64,000 nt of DNA from Hevea brasiliensis. Lineage: Eukaryota > Streptophyta > Magnoliopsida > Malpighiales > Euphorbiaceae. Shown here piece by piece: positions 45,167-58,300 of the stretch. A program made the translations under genes and the position numbers. Every line of letters starts with the position of its first letter. Position 1 is the stretch's first letter. Location: positions 35,270,050-35,334,049 of the forward strand of contig NC_079502.1 of assembly GCF_030052815.1 (NCBI RefSeq). The letters run 5' to 3'. The notes beneath the pieces were generated by a model that saw nothing but the letters and a program-made list of their open reading frames with translations, was not told where the DNA came from and did no database searches.

Positions 45167-48100
45167 TGTCACACCTTACTCCTCGTAAGATGTAACATGC
45201 TCCCATAGTACACCTAATGACTTATCGTACTTCACCTATCAGTAACCCATTAAATATATTACAAGGGATTTTAAAACAATTTTCGTTTTTGGAATTGGTG
45301 GGTAAAATTTTTTTTTCAAATATTAAAAACCTTCATTTAGAGTCCAAAAATAAATCAATTTTTTGAATATTTTAAATTTCCGCAATTTTTACAAAAATTT
45401 CGGCAGAGTGCCATCTGTATTTTGAGAAAACAGTTCTTCAAAATCTGAAAATAGAAACACTCCCAATATATTACTCAATCACAACTCCATTTGCAACCAC
45501 CAAACTTCAAATCAACAGCAATAGTAACACTTCAATTCAAAATCCAAATTTCAAATCAAGAGTTAATATCTCAAAACATTTCATAACTCATGCAGATTGC
45601 ATTTTAAATCATTAATTTACAATCATAATTAATTTACAGATGCAAAATCTCAAAAATAATATTATTACAATTTTATCTGTACAACTGCTCAAATTACAGA
45701 GATACATATGCCTACTATCATATTTACATCAAACTAAACTACCAGGGTATAGACAAATACCCGTACAAAAATTCTTCAATTTTGCTCCTCTCTAACTGTA
45801 GTAGCTCGCTCTGCTGCTATGTCCTTTTCTCTATCTGCGCCAGCAAGTTAAAGCTATTGCTGAGTATATATATACTCAGTGGTGCACAATAAAGCATAAA
45901 ATGCATAATACATTTATGAACAAATCATCATTCAAAAATCTCATAATCGTGTTTCACAATTTTTTTTTCTCAAATCACATTTATAACAAATCATAATTTT
46001 TAAAGCTTAATATAGCACAACTTCATCAAACAATTTAATAAATATAGTGTTACCAAACAATAACAGAACTTAAGACATGACATAAAATTTCCGAACATGT
46101 CATGTGTACATCACGACAAGGCATACTCACCTCATTAATCGAAATCAATGAGGGAGGTGGCTAGCTAGCAAATGAGTACTCATCCAAACTCACCCCTCAG
46201 ACTGGAAAGCCAGAGAAGGAGGAAAGTGATCAAATATCAAACTCACCCCACAAGTGGAGGAGGAACATATTAATATTATCATGCCAAGTGTGAATTAAAA
46301 ATAATTTAAATCAAGTTATTCAAGTATTTTATACAATTCACAAATCATGTTTCATTCTAAACTTTTCGTTACAAAGTAGGCAACACACTATTTTTCAAAT
46401 AAGATTTTCAAAGCCATAACTAAATTTAAAACCATATTGTTCAAATATTTCATACAAATCAATAAATAATTTTCATTCCAAATTTCCATTGTAGAATAGG
46501 CAACACAACATTCTCGAAATTCATAATGAACAAAACACATTCACAATGTATAACAAATCAATTTCCATTATGAAAACTATAATTTAAAAATTTTTGTGCA
46601 CAAACCTTAAGCGAGTCGCCTCTTGGCCTTGACTCGATTCTTCGGGTTCCTTTCCGGTATTCTTTTCCACTGAAACACACAGTTTCACAGTGTTTCAGAA
46701 TCATAACTTAGCATAAATCCAAAAATAAATTTAAATTCACTTTTACCTAACTCTAATGTGCTAAACTTGACGTTCTTTAAATTTTGTGTTTTGGGGTTAC
46801 TATTCACTATACTATTCAAGTCAATTTGTTGACTTTCTAAGGCTTAATAGGTATGAGAATTCCAACTTCACCCACATACCACATTTTGGTCATTAAACTT
46901 GTTGGCTTTGGTCATTTTCTCAAAACTTAAGTCTTTTAGGCGAAATTGCAAATTTTTAGTTTTGGTGTCTAAGGTTGCACTGTTCCATTAGTCATTTTAC
47001 TGTTGGAATTTGGCAAAACTTTCTTCATAGAAAATGTTCCCTATTATCTTAAGTTTATTCTCCTTTTTGAATCACTCCAATTGGAGTTTTTTAGCTCAAG
47101 TTATGGCCATTTGAACCATAGCTGCCGGATTGGACTGAACCTAGATTTTCTGGGCAATTTTGGTTCTGGCAGTTTTAGGTTACCAACTTGGGGTGGCCAA
47201 ATGACTTGGTTAGTGGCATAATTTTGGTTTGTGTTCTTCATGAAAGTTTTAGGCCTATATCTCATCTAACCACTGGTAAAGTTTCAGGTCATTTAGACCT
47301 GCCTAGCTCAAGTTATGGCCAAATGAACAAACACTATTCATTTGATCAATTTGTACAGGGCAGACTAAGATTTTCCGAGTTTGGTCAATTTGTTCACTAG
47401 GTTTTGGTCACTTTTTGGGCATGCTTCCTAAATGAAAATTGTGTCATTTAGTGTCTACTTTCATTCCCAACTGGTCTCATACCAATTGGACTTGTAAAAT
47501 TTCATTTTTGGTCCCTCAAAGGTAACTTGGTCATGCTGCTAGTAGCATGACCATAGTCAATCCGAATTTGGTTTTTCTTTTAACCTTTCAAACACATCCT
47601 AATTTGTCTCAACTGACCATTTTGAGTCTCATTTACGTCAAAGTACATTAATTTACCAATTTCTTAAATTTTCTCCCAAAACCCTAAGGGTTAAGAACCC
47701 TAACCACAATAAATTGTCACATTTAACCAATTCTAAGCATCTCAATCTTACTACCTCATTCAAACAAGCTTGCCTAACATATTAAATTCAATCAAAACTA
47801 AAACATATGCATAGTAACCCTAGTTGGCCAAATTTTAAGTTTGGTCCTCCAAATAAGTTTTCTTTTCATTTTATGTTAATTTCTAAGTTCTTGATGCTAT
47901 ACATACACCAATTAAACTAAAAATTTGAAGTTTGCATTACTAACCTTAGGTGAAGTCTTTGATCTTCACTTTCTCTCAATTTTCTTCAATTCTTCCGCTT
48001 CTAATCTTCCTTCCAAGATTTGCTTGTAATTTTTCTTCAAGAAAATTAAAGGATTTATGGTGGAATTAATGTTTAGAAAGCTTCAAAATAAGCTTTCATG

Positions 48101-48833
48101 GAGGAAAATTTGAGAGAGAACTTGGGAGAGAGAGAGGCGGCACTTTGAGGAAGATGAAGACTTTTGGTTTTTTTTTTTTCTTTTCTTTTCCTTCTTTTAT
48201 GTCTTATGAAAGACCAAAAATTCAATTTAATTAATTTATTAATTATAATCTTTATGGCATCATGCATGATGTCATGCATGATGTCATCTCCCTACACCTT
48301 TTTCATTTTTTTTATTTATTTCTCTATTAGTTCTTTAATTTAATTCTCGATTCTGAAATTTTTTTTTCTCCAATTTTATTTGACAGTTAGGTCAGGAGTC
48401 AACTCTCGGGGTCAATTGACCAAATTGCCCCTCGCCGGTTCAATCTGATTTGCAAATAATTCAATATTTCTTCCGGCTCCCTGATCTAATTATTTGACAG
48501 GCTTAACAATTCTTTTTTATGATTTTCTCTTTTCTACCGTGTTCATAATGGTCCTAAGGGCCACGGCGTCACATTTTATGATTCGAAATTTGAGTTTAAA
48601 TCGACTTCGCAGTCATTCTCGAGAAGGTCACCCATCACTGTGACTCTCGGCTCGTTTAACTTCTTATGTTCTATTTTTCTTATTTATACTTAACTAATTG
48701 ACAATTACTAATTATTTGTGTTTATGGCTTATCTAGTTGTCTTAAGTGTGGTTCTAATTCTCTTAATTATCCAGAGCAACTTCAGTCACCGAAACAGTAT
48801 AATTTACCAAACTATGCAAATAGGGATGTTACA
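45167..48833 (-). repeat. Element C 5' LTR
   Basis: 3667 bases, TGTCACACC...GATGTTACA on the plus strand, so TGTAACATCC...GGTGTGACA on the element strand, the same ends as element D. It contains the conserved GGCACTCTGCCGAAATTTT block (minus, near 45420) and D-like text throughout, for example near 46600 and 47300. No ORF is supported; the 68-codon frame at 48279-48073 is in low-complexity sequence. Confidence 0.85.
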
Positions 48834-49425
48834 TCACAGGTAGACAGACGGACAAAGCAGCAGAGTAGGCTGCTTGTGCTACATTTTGAGATTTCGTCAG
48901 GTATATTGAGTATGCCATATTTTTGTCATTTTTGTTATAATATATGTACTCTGTATGTATATATTGTACTTGGTAATGAGTAGTTGTAAACTAAAATTGT
49001 GAATTATTTTGGCTTGTAAAAATATTATGATATGTTTCTTTTATCTCAGCTTTTGGGAAACACTAGAAAATTGATATTGAGTTGAGAAAATTATTGTGTT
49101 GAACTGTTATTAGAGTTTGGGATTGAAGAAATATATATTGGAAGTGCTTTTTTTATTAGTTTTGAAGAACTATTTTATTCAAAATACAGATGGTACTCTG
49201 CCAAAATTTTTATAGAAATTACTGATACTCAGATTTGTTATTTGTTTTCACTCCAGTAAAAAAAATTTTAACACCTGTCAAAAGTGCTCACCACTGTAAA
49301 AAGAAATAAGAAAATGTTTAAAATCCCTTGTAGTATATTTAATGGGTTATCAGTAAGCGAAGTTTGGTAATTCATTAGGTATACTACGGGATCATGTTAT
49401 GCCTTAGAGAGGGGTAGTGTGTGAT
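48834..49425 (+). repeat. LTR fragment F: 3' end of a Tekay-type LTR
   Basis: Plus-strand LTR end resembling D 53270-53878: AGCAGCAGAGTAGGCTGCTT, GTACTCTGCCAAAATTTTTA, then the terminal block GGTATACTACGGGATCATGT ...GAGAGGGGTAGTGTGTGATA. It is cut on the left by element C at 48833. No PBS follows, so it is either a solo LTR or the 3' LTR of an element lying left of the window. Confidence 0.7.
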
Positions 49426-51064
49426 AATAAAATCCTAAGCTTGCTTCATAAAAACTCATCCTTACATCTAGAGCTAGCTTTGGACAACAAAAGGAAAGGA
49501 AGAAAGTGAAGTTTTGAAGTCTTAGAAAGTGACTAAGTTAAGGTTAGTGCCAATTCCTTCTAAAAATTTTGTGTATATCTTATGTGGAGTAGGAATTGAG
49601 TGAGAAAATTAAGTGGAATCAAACAAAATTTGCATGATGAATTTCTACCAAATTCGGCAGCCTTATGGTCTCTTAGGGTTGCATCAATTTGATTGCATAA
49701 TAGTTGTGTATGGCTACCATTGAACATGATTTTGGTGTTTTAATTCATGGATTGTATGTATATAGAGATTTGAAATTATGGAGTTAGGGTTTGGGAAAAA
49801 CCTAGGGTTTTGCTCATATGTCAGTGAATGGAAGTTTTAATGGTCAATTAGTGACCATTTGCCTGAGTATAATGAGGAATTGAAGTGAATTGTAGCTTTG
49901 GATTTGAGGTTGGGTGTGCTGCCTTGAGTGACCTACAGGACTGGGTGTGAGTCCAGCAAGTTTAGGTAGCTATAACTTGAGTTGTGTAGGTTCAATTGGT
50001 ACAAGGCCAATTGGATATGAAATCAGACACATAATGGCACAACTTTGATGAAGGAAACCTGTCCAGAAAACAAACTTAGGATGCCTTAATAATTGACCAA
50101 ATCTGGGTAGCACAAATTCTACCTGTGCAAAATGACCAAATGAATAGTATTCATTCATTTGGTCATAACTCAGTGTAGAAAGGTCCAATTGACTTGAAAT
50201 TTATATCAATGGAAAGCTTAGGTAAATTAGAACAACTTTCATGCAAAACACAAACTCAAATTCTGGACTTAACTAAATGAAATTGCTAGCCAAATTTGAA
50301 CTACCAAATCTGGCAGAACTAAAAATTGACTAGAAATTCTAGGTAAAGGCAATCTGACCAGTTATGGTGAAATAGCCATAACTTGAGCTAGAAAACTCCA
50401 AATGGGGTGATTCAAAAAGTGAAATGTAACTAGACACAATAAAGAACAACTTTGATTAAGAATACTTAGCCAAATTCTCACTGTAGAATGGCCTAATGGA
50501 ACAATGAACTCTAGTATCTAAAAACTGAAATTTTGATTTATTCTTCATTGGTTAGAAATATGGATTGGCAACTAATGCCAACACTTTTGGGAATCAAAAT
50601 GTGGTAAATCTATGTGATTAAAACTCATGTAACTATTATATATGAGAAAGTCAATATTTTGACTTAAAAGACTAAATGAATAATAACCTTACATGTTAAG
50701 TACAAATATTCAAGAAATAACTTTATAATATACCCTAGTAGGCCTAGTGTGATTGGTTTGGATAGGTTGGCATGCCAATAGGGTTCTGATGGTAGTATTA
50801 TGTATGGCTTCATGTCATTTTGTGATATGATAGCCTATGGCTATACTGATTATGAAGTTATACTTGGCTTTATGCCTTATTGCTTTTATGGCTTATTAGC
50901 CATTCTGTCTGCACATTAGGAGACACATTGTGACCGATGGTGTGACAACCCGAGGTACCTGGTACCCAGTGTTAGTTTACCCGTTTATCTAGTCCGGTCA
51001 ATTTGTATAGGTTACTTGGGCATGGAAAAGTATAAATGTAATTGAAATGATTATTAAAGGAAGT
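49426..51064 (+). repeat. LTR-derived sequence assigned to element E
   Basis: Begins in mid-LTR: text such as GAAGTTTTGAAGTCTTAGAA, CAATTGGTACAAGGCCAATT and GGGGTGATTCAAAAAG parallels the middle of D's LTR in the same order and orientation, but is clearly diverged. A TGTGACAACCCGAGGTACC stretch at 50940 could be the start of yet another LTR. It ends at the D insertion and appears to continue at 62225. No ORF or gene is visible. The 72-codon minus-strand frame at 49970-50188 is not supported. Confidence 0.5.
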
Positions 51065-51069
51065 AAGGA

Positions 51070-53878
51070 TGTAACACCCCTATTTACATAGCCTGGTACA
51101 TTTCACTGTTCCAACGTCGGTCCTGACAATTAAGAAAATTAGAACCATATCTAAGACACCTAGATAAGCCCTGAACACAAGTAATTAGTAATTGCCAAAT
51201 AGTTAAGTATAAATAAGGAAAACAGAACACAAAAAGTTAAATAAAAACTTACCATTTGGCCTTGTTAGAGTGATTGGAAGCAAAAGAAAGAAGAAATCTT
51301 GAAGTTTGGAAGGTAAGTCCAACTTCAAGCTTAAATTCTTATTAAGTTCGTGAATTTAAGTTTAATGGTGATGAAATGCCATGAGAAATAGAGGAAAATT
51401 GTATGAGTGGAAGGGTATGGAATTCGGCTAGGTTGGGTGGATGATGAATTGAGTGGTTTGGTTTAATCAAATATGAATTCTAGTATTGTATGAAGTATAT
51501 GCATGATTTAGGTAGTTGAAATTGAGTGAATTGTGTTACTTAGAAAATTAGGGTTCTTGACTTAGGGTTTGAAAAAGAAAAATTGTAGAAATTGGTCAAT
51601 CAATGTAAATTACCTTATTTAAGTTGAGAAATAGTCAATTGTGACCATTTGTGGTGTGTGTGATTTGTTAGAAATAAGTTTCAATTCGGATTGGTTAGGG
51701 TTAATATGCAAGCAACTTGAACTAGGTCCCTTTCAGAGACCAAAACTAAAAATTTACCAACCCAATTGGTGTGAGGCCAATTAGGAATGAAACTAGGCAC
51801 AAAATGGCACATTTTTTATTCAGGAATCATGCTTAGAAAATGACCATAACTTAGTGAACAATTAGGTTAAATTCGGATTGGGCACACTGACCTGTACAAA
51901 AATGACCAAATGAACAGTAGTAACGTAAATGACTATAACTTAGTCTAGGAAAGTCCAAATGACCTGAATTCTATATTGATAGAAAGTTGAGACATAGCCC
52001 TACAACTTTTATGAAGAAAACAAACCCAAAATTTGACCATAAGCTGTTTGAAAATCCACTTGGAATCAACCCACAAAATTGCCAAAATCCAGAGTTTGCC
52101 CAAAATTCTGGGTAACACTAAATCTGGCCAGCCATGTTCAAATGGCTATAACTAGGGCTACAAAACTCCAAATGGAGTGATTCAAAAAGGAAAATAAATT
52201 TAAGACAATAAGAAATAACTTCTATGAAGAAAACTTAGTCAAATTATTACAGCAACATGACCAATGGAATAGTGCAAAATTGAACACCAAAACTGAAAAT
52301 TTGAAATTTGTGCCTAAGAAACTTGAAGTTTGAGGAAACAACCAAAATCAACAAATTAGGCAACCAAAATGTGGTATGTGGGTAAAATTAGAATTCCCAT
52401 ACCTATTAAGCATTAGAAAGTCAATAAATTGACTTGAATAGTGTCGTGCATAGTAACCCCAAAGTGTAAATTTTAACAAATATCAAATTTAGCATATTAA
52501 AGCTAGGTAAAAATAGATTTTAAATTATATTGGGATTTATGATAAATTATGACACTGAAACACTGTGAAATTGTGTGTTTCAATTAAAAAGAATACCGGG
52601 AAAGAACCCAAAGCATCGAGTCAAGGCCAAGAGGTGACTCGTATAAGGTTTGTGAACAACATACACATTCTTTAAAATTCCTTTGCAAAGTGCATGAAAT
52701 AATTTGTGGTTTATTTATATTGCAAAATAATGATTGTAATGTATACTATGCTTTTGATATAAATTGTTGGAAATTTAATGATATGTGATTTAATTGTCAG
52801 CAAATGTTTGATAAATTGATAATATAGTTTTGAAACCACAGTGTCATGATCATATATTTGAATGTCTCACTAGCATGACTAGTGGGAGAAATTAGTTTCG
52901 AATTTTGATTCCTTCTCTGACTGAATTATTGAGGTGTTTGCCAATAGAAAAAGAAATTTGAATAGATATCCATATATTTGAGCTAGCTAGCCTTGTGAAT
53001 TCTCATAAGCCTTTGGCTATTGAGAGGAATATGTTTCAAGTGGCATGATATAACTGTGTGTTTTTATGCAATGGATTTGAGAATTCCTAAATGAAATTGT
53101 TTGGACTAAAAGTTTATAAATCATGTTTTACATCTGCCTTTCATTTTCAGTAATGTATTTGAATATATGTGATTAAGATTACGCATAAATATTATTTTAG
53201 TATGTTGTGCACCACTGAGACATAGTACTCAGTGATGGCTGCTATTGCTATCAATGATATAGAGACTAGAGGAGCAGTACAGTGAGCTACTGAGGATATT
53301 GGAGCTACACCCCTGAAGTTTATCGGGTATATTTTATACCCTGATTGTAATATTTATTTTGATGTATATAAATGTATGTACATGTATAAACTGGTCATGA
53401 GCAGTTGTATAGAGTTTGCAATAATATTAGTTTGGATTTTCTCATGTATATTTTGGATGATGAATGTAAATTGTTTTTACTTTAGTGAAAAATGAATGGA
53501 ATTATTGAGTGTTATTTTTAATGACAATTGAATTGAGAATTGATGTTGAAAAGTTTGTTGAGGTAGTAGTGAGTTTAATGAAAAAGGATTATTGGAAGTG
53601 TTTTTATAGGTTTTTAAAGAACTGTTTTCTTAAAATACAGACGGCACTCTGCCGAAATTTTTCCAAAATTTGCAGACAATATAAAAATGGACAAAAATTT
53701 TAACTATCTTTTAAACTTCTATTAAATGTAAGAAAATACTCACTACTTCTAAAAAGTAAGGAAATGTTTTTAAAATTCCTTGTAGGGTACTTAATGAATT
53801 ATCAGTAGGTGAAGTTCGATAGTTCATTAGGTATTCTACGGGATCATGTTATGCCTTACAGAGGGGTATGGTGTGACA
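51070..53878 (+). repeat. Element D 5' LTR (with internal deletion)
   Basis: 2809 bases, TGTAACACCCC...GGTGTGACA. The junction AGTTAAATAAAAACTTACC at about 51237 fuses text that in the 3' LTR is 630 bases apart, with ATAA shared at the breakpoints. It contains the GGCACTCTGCCGAAATTTTT block (53643) and the CTACGGGATCATGTTATGCC block near the end. The 64-codon frame at 53509-53703, repeated at 61851, is LTR sequence without a recognisable product. Confidence 0.88.
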
Positions 53879-53886
53879 TGTTTTAG

Positions 53887-53898
53887 TGGTATCAGAGC
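53887..53898 (+). other. Primer binding site, initiator-Met tRNA (element D)
   Basis: TGGTATCAGAGC, eight bases after the LTR end. Confidence 0.88.
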
Positions 53899-54068
53899 GA
53901 AATTTTTGAAGCATGTCTTAACTTGTAAATTTGTGTCTTTTCTTTGATAAGTACAACTGCTCAATATCCTTATTTGTTACATACAGTACATTACATCATA
54001 AATGTGAACTAACGGAGGGAAATCTCCTTGTGTTATTTGTTCTGGAGATATCCTAACTCCAGACTTAA

Positions 54069-55307
54069 ATGGAAAAAGGGGATCACTCTGTTGAGCAGTC
54101 TGTAGAGGCTGAGGCCCAAGGGGAAGCCCCAACTCTCTAAAATATCAGTGGGTCAGTGGCACCAGCCCCTCAAATGCCGCAGTTTCCTATATAATTCGCA
54201 TAGCAGATGGCTGCAATGTTTCAACAAATGGCTGGGGGTATGCCTACTCATGTTCCACCCCAGACTTTTGTGGTGCAACCTCAAGCTCCAGCTAGACAAT
54301 ATGATAAACTGTTGAAGTATGGGGCTACAAAATTTAAGGGTACAGTGGACCCTTTAGAGGCAAAGCAGTGGCTAGAGAGGATGGACTGAGTGTTTAAGAA
54401 GCTGCACTGCCCAGATGAGCTGAAATTTGAATACTCAGTATCCTTGTTGTAAGGGGATATGTATGACTGGTGGAAGACCATCCCCCATAGCTCGGCAGAA
54501 CTGTCGGTATTGACCTGGGATGACTTCATCAGAGAGTTCAAACAGAAATATGTCCCAGATGTATATGTGGATCAGAAACTGCAAGAATTTTTTAGTCTGA
54601 AGCAAGGCAACAGATCAGTGGCAGAGTATGAGAGGGAGTTCTCCCACTTAAGCCACTATGCTGGGAGTCTCCTGTCTACCAGCAAGGAAAGGCGCAAGAT
54701 ATTTAAGACGGGTTTGAAGCCCAGTCTAAGGATGCAAGTAGTGGGATTAAGACACAGTAACTTCTCTGAGCTCATCTCTTAGGCACTTGAGTTAGAAAGA
54801 ATTGAACGAGAAGCAACACCAGAGAAAGCGAAATCAGAGAAGACTGAGAAATCAGAGAAAGATAAAGGGGAAAAATCAGTAGAGCAAAGTCCTAGTGGTA
54901 CATCTGGAAAAAAGAAGAAATTTAGGGGACCAAGCAGAGGTAAAGGTGGAAGGTTTGGAAGGGGTAGATTCTCTGGTCAGAGACCCCCTAGATCTAGTCA
55001 GCAGTCGACTAAGGGTTCATATCCTCCCAACCCCTGTGAGACCTGTGGCAAGATTCATGGGGGAGAATGTTATTGGGCAACAGGAGCTTGTTTTAACTAT
55101 GGAGGCAAGGGCCATCTTGCTAAGGATTGCACTAGTGCCGCTAGATTTGGGCCAGCTCCTACTACTGCAAAAGGGTCTGTTCAGAGTCCTGCTATTAAAG
55201 GTTCACAATCGGTTAGCAATGGAAGAGGTAGAGGTAGAGGCAATGTTTCTGGCAGTCAGGGTACTATTAGCCAATCAGTACAAGGGAGTGCTCCAGCCAG
55301 GGTTTAC
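54069..55307 (+). pseudogene. gag: Element D gag
   Basis: Capsid/nucleocapsid protein. From ATG 54069, 23 codons precede a TAA (54138-54140) at the same place as the TAG in element C. The same frame then runs on with QMAAMFQQMAGG (54207), YGATKFKGTVDPLEAKQWLE, and after stops at 54387 and about 54450 with YDWWKTIPH, TWDDFIREFKQKYVPDV, EFFSLKQGNRSVAEYEREF and SLRMQVVGLRH to TAG 54780. It is then open without a stop through a lysine-rich and RG-rich region to the zinc knuckle [14 protein letters not shown] (about 55090-55130) and into protease. There is no shift between gag and pol. Confidence 0.88.
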
Positions 55308-58300
55308 ATGATGAGACAGCAAGAAGAGGCTGAGACTTTTGATGTTGTGGCTGGTACATTCTCTATCTCTGATCAAGATGTATTTGTACTGTTTGATCCG
55401 GGTTCAACCCTCTCATATGTTAGTGCTAGCATAGTTAGTTCCCTTGCAGTTCCGTGTGCCAAAATAGATTTTGAAGTGCTAGTAACTAGTCTGTTACGAC
55501 AAGAGGTCTGGGTTAACCAAATATATAGAGATTGTCCTTTGGTGATCCAAGGACACAATTTTCTTTCAGATTTGATTGAAATGCCCTTCAGAGATTATGA
55601 TATCATCTTCGGCATGGATTGGTTAGCCAGGCATCACGCCATAATTGACTATAGACTGAAGACAGTCACTTTTGGTCTTCCTCTGTACAGTGATGTGGTA
55701 ATACACGGGAAGAGACAGTTACTACCATCAAACATCATTTCGGCTACACTAGCTAGAAGGATGATCAGAAAGGGGTGTGAAGCATACTTGGCACATGTGA
55801 TAGACACCCAAGTGAGGAGTCCAGCACTGAGGGACATCCCTACAGTATGTGACTTTTCGGATGTGTTTCCTGATGAATTGCTAGGATTACCTCCAGAAAG
55901 AAAAGTGCATTTTGAAATTGATGTTATGCCTGGTGTGGACCCAATCTCTATAACACCATATAGAATGGTATCAGCAGAATTAAAAGAGTTGAAAGTGCAG
56001 TTGCAAGAGTTGCTTGACAAGGGCTTTATCCGCCCTAGTGTGTCACCTTGGAGAGCGCTAGTGTTGTTTGTTAAGAAGAAGGATGGCACTCTCCATTTAT
56101 GTATTAACTACCAGCAGTTGAATGAGATGACAATAAAGAACAGATATCCATTGCCCCACATTAATAACTTATTTGATCAGTTGAGGGGTGTAGCTATGTT
56201 CTCCAAAATTGACCTGAGATCGAGTTATTATCAGCTAAAAGTACAAGAGCAGAGTATTCCTAAAACTATCTTTAGAACCCGCTATGGCCATTATGAGTTC
56301 TTGGTTATGCCATTCGAGTTAACTAATGCTCCGGCTGCTTTTATGGATCTGATGAACACTATCTTGAGACCATACCTCGACTAGTTCGTTGTGGTATTCA
56401 TTGATGATATATTGGTTTATTCGAGGAATGCAAAAGAGCATCATAGACATCTGCGGATTGTACTGTAGACTTTGAGGGAGAAATAGCTATATGCCAAATT
56501 GTCGAAGTGTGAATTTTGGCTGAAGGAAATTTCCTTCTTGGGGTATATAGTATTGGCAGAGGGCATCAAGATAGATCCAAGTAAGATAGAAGCTGTCCTT
56601 AATTGGAGACCACCCAGAAATATCACTGAGATTCACAGTTTTCTGGGTTTAGCTGGATACTACCGCCGATTTGTGAAAGGGTCCATGTTGGCATCTCGAT
56701 GTTGGCATATTGACTAAGCTACTTCGAAAAGATGTAAAATTTTAGTGGACGGATAAATGCCAATAGAGTTTTGATGAGTTGAAGAAATGTTTGACTGAAG
56801 CTTCAGTCTTGACCTTACCTACCCCGGGTAAAGAATACACAATTTACAGTGATGCTTCTCACAATGGGTTAGGCTATGTACTGATGCAAGAACAAAATGT
56901 CATTGCCTATGCATCACACCAGCTAAAACCGTATGAGAGGAAGTATCCGACACATGACTTGGAGCTAGCAGCTATTGTGTTTGCTCTTAAGATCTGGAGA
57001 CACTATTTGTATGGGGAGAAGTGCTACATCTACACAGATCATAAGAGTTTGAAGTATCTGGGCACTCAGAAGGAGTTGAATTTGAGACAGAGGAGATGGT
57101 TAGAGTTAATAAAAGACTATGATTGTCTAATAGACTATCAGCCAGGAAAAGCTAATGTGGTGGCTGATGCCTTAAGTCGCAATACTATGGCAAGTCTACG
57201 GTTTACTCCTTTGTCTATGGTACATGAGTTAAGAGTATTGCATGCCAGCTTAGAGATTAATGATGAGGGGAAAATAGCAATTGTATGGCATGTACAGCCA
57301 GTGTTGATTGATCAAATCAGAATGGCTGCACATAATGATGAGAAATATCAGAAGCTGTTAGAAGAAGTAAGACAGAGCAAGAAACCTAAATTCTCAATGA
57401 GGGATGATGGCCTATTGCTACACTAGGGCAGAATGTGTGTTCCTAATGATGTTGAATTGAGACAGATCATTTTGAAGGAAGCACATGAGTCTCCTTTTGC
57501 TATGCATCCTGGTGGCATAAAAATGTACAGAGGACTGAAAGAACATTACTGGTGGATGAGTATGAAAAGAAATGTAGCAGAATTTATTTCTAAATCCCTA
57601 ACTTATCAGCAAGTAAAGGTGGAGCATCAAGCACCAGCTGGTTTGTTACATCCACTACCAATACTGAAATGGAAATGGGAGAGAATAACTATGGATTTTG
57701 TGATGGGACTTCCAAGGACACATAAGAGTAAGGATGCAGTATGGCTTATAGTTGACAGACTAACCAAGTTTACTCATTTTCTGCCAGTATGGATGGACTA
57801 TATCCTGGAAAGATTGGCCAAGTTATACATTGATGAGATAGTAAGACTGCATGGAGTGCCAGTATCCATCGTATCAGACAGAGATCCTAGGTTCACTTCT
57901 AGATTCAGTAGTAGTCTTCAAAGAGCCCTAGGAATTAGATTGAACTTCAGCACGGCATTCCATCCACAGACAGATGGCCAGTCTGAAAGGGTAATTCAAA
58001 TCTTGGAGGACATGCTACGGGCTTATGTGATTGAGTTTGAGGGCAGTTGGGACACACACTTGCCTTTGATTTAGTTTGCTTACAACAACAGCTACCAATC
58101 AAGCATTGGAATGCCTCTATATGAAGCTTTGTATGGCAAAAAATATAGAACCTCACTGTGTTGGGATGAGGTAGGTGAAAGAAAGATGATTGGGCTAGAA
58201 ATTGTTCAGCAAACTGAAGAGAAAATCAAATTGATCAAAGATCAACTTAAGACTGCATCAGACCATCAGAAGTCCTATATTGATCAGAAGAGAAGGGATA

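Larger units (their letters stand above)
43465..48833 (-). mobile_element. Element C: 5' part of a Tekay-like chromovirus, cut by the Ogre insertion
   Basis: Minus strand: LTR 48833-45167, PBS 45159-45148, gag 44980-43735, then decayed protease-like text to 43465, where the Ogre LTR begins. The rest of C must lie left of the window. Gag is closely similar to that of element D. The right target flank TCACA (48834-48838) lies in LTR fragment F. The stretch 43465-43734 has remnants of the protease start (similar to D 55380-55500) full of indels and a T12 run, and no usable ORF. Confidence 0.85.

Noticed and set aside
53509..53703. 64-codon ORF in both D LTRs (also 61851-62048)
   Set aside because: It lies in the R/U5 part of the LTR, over the conserved GGCACTCTGCC block, and no related protein is recognisable.
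54895..55311. 138-codon plus-strand ORF over the end of element D gag
   Set aside because: It is a shadow: the gag frame is open over the same bases and carries the zinc knuckle [14 protein letters not shown].
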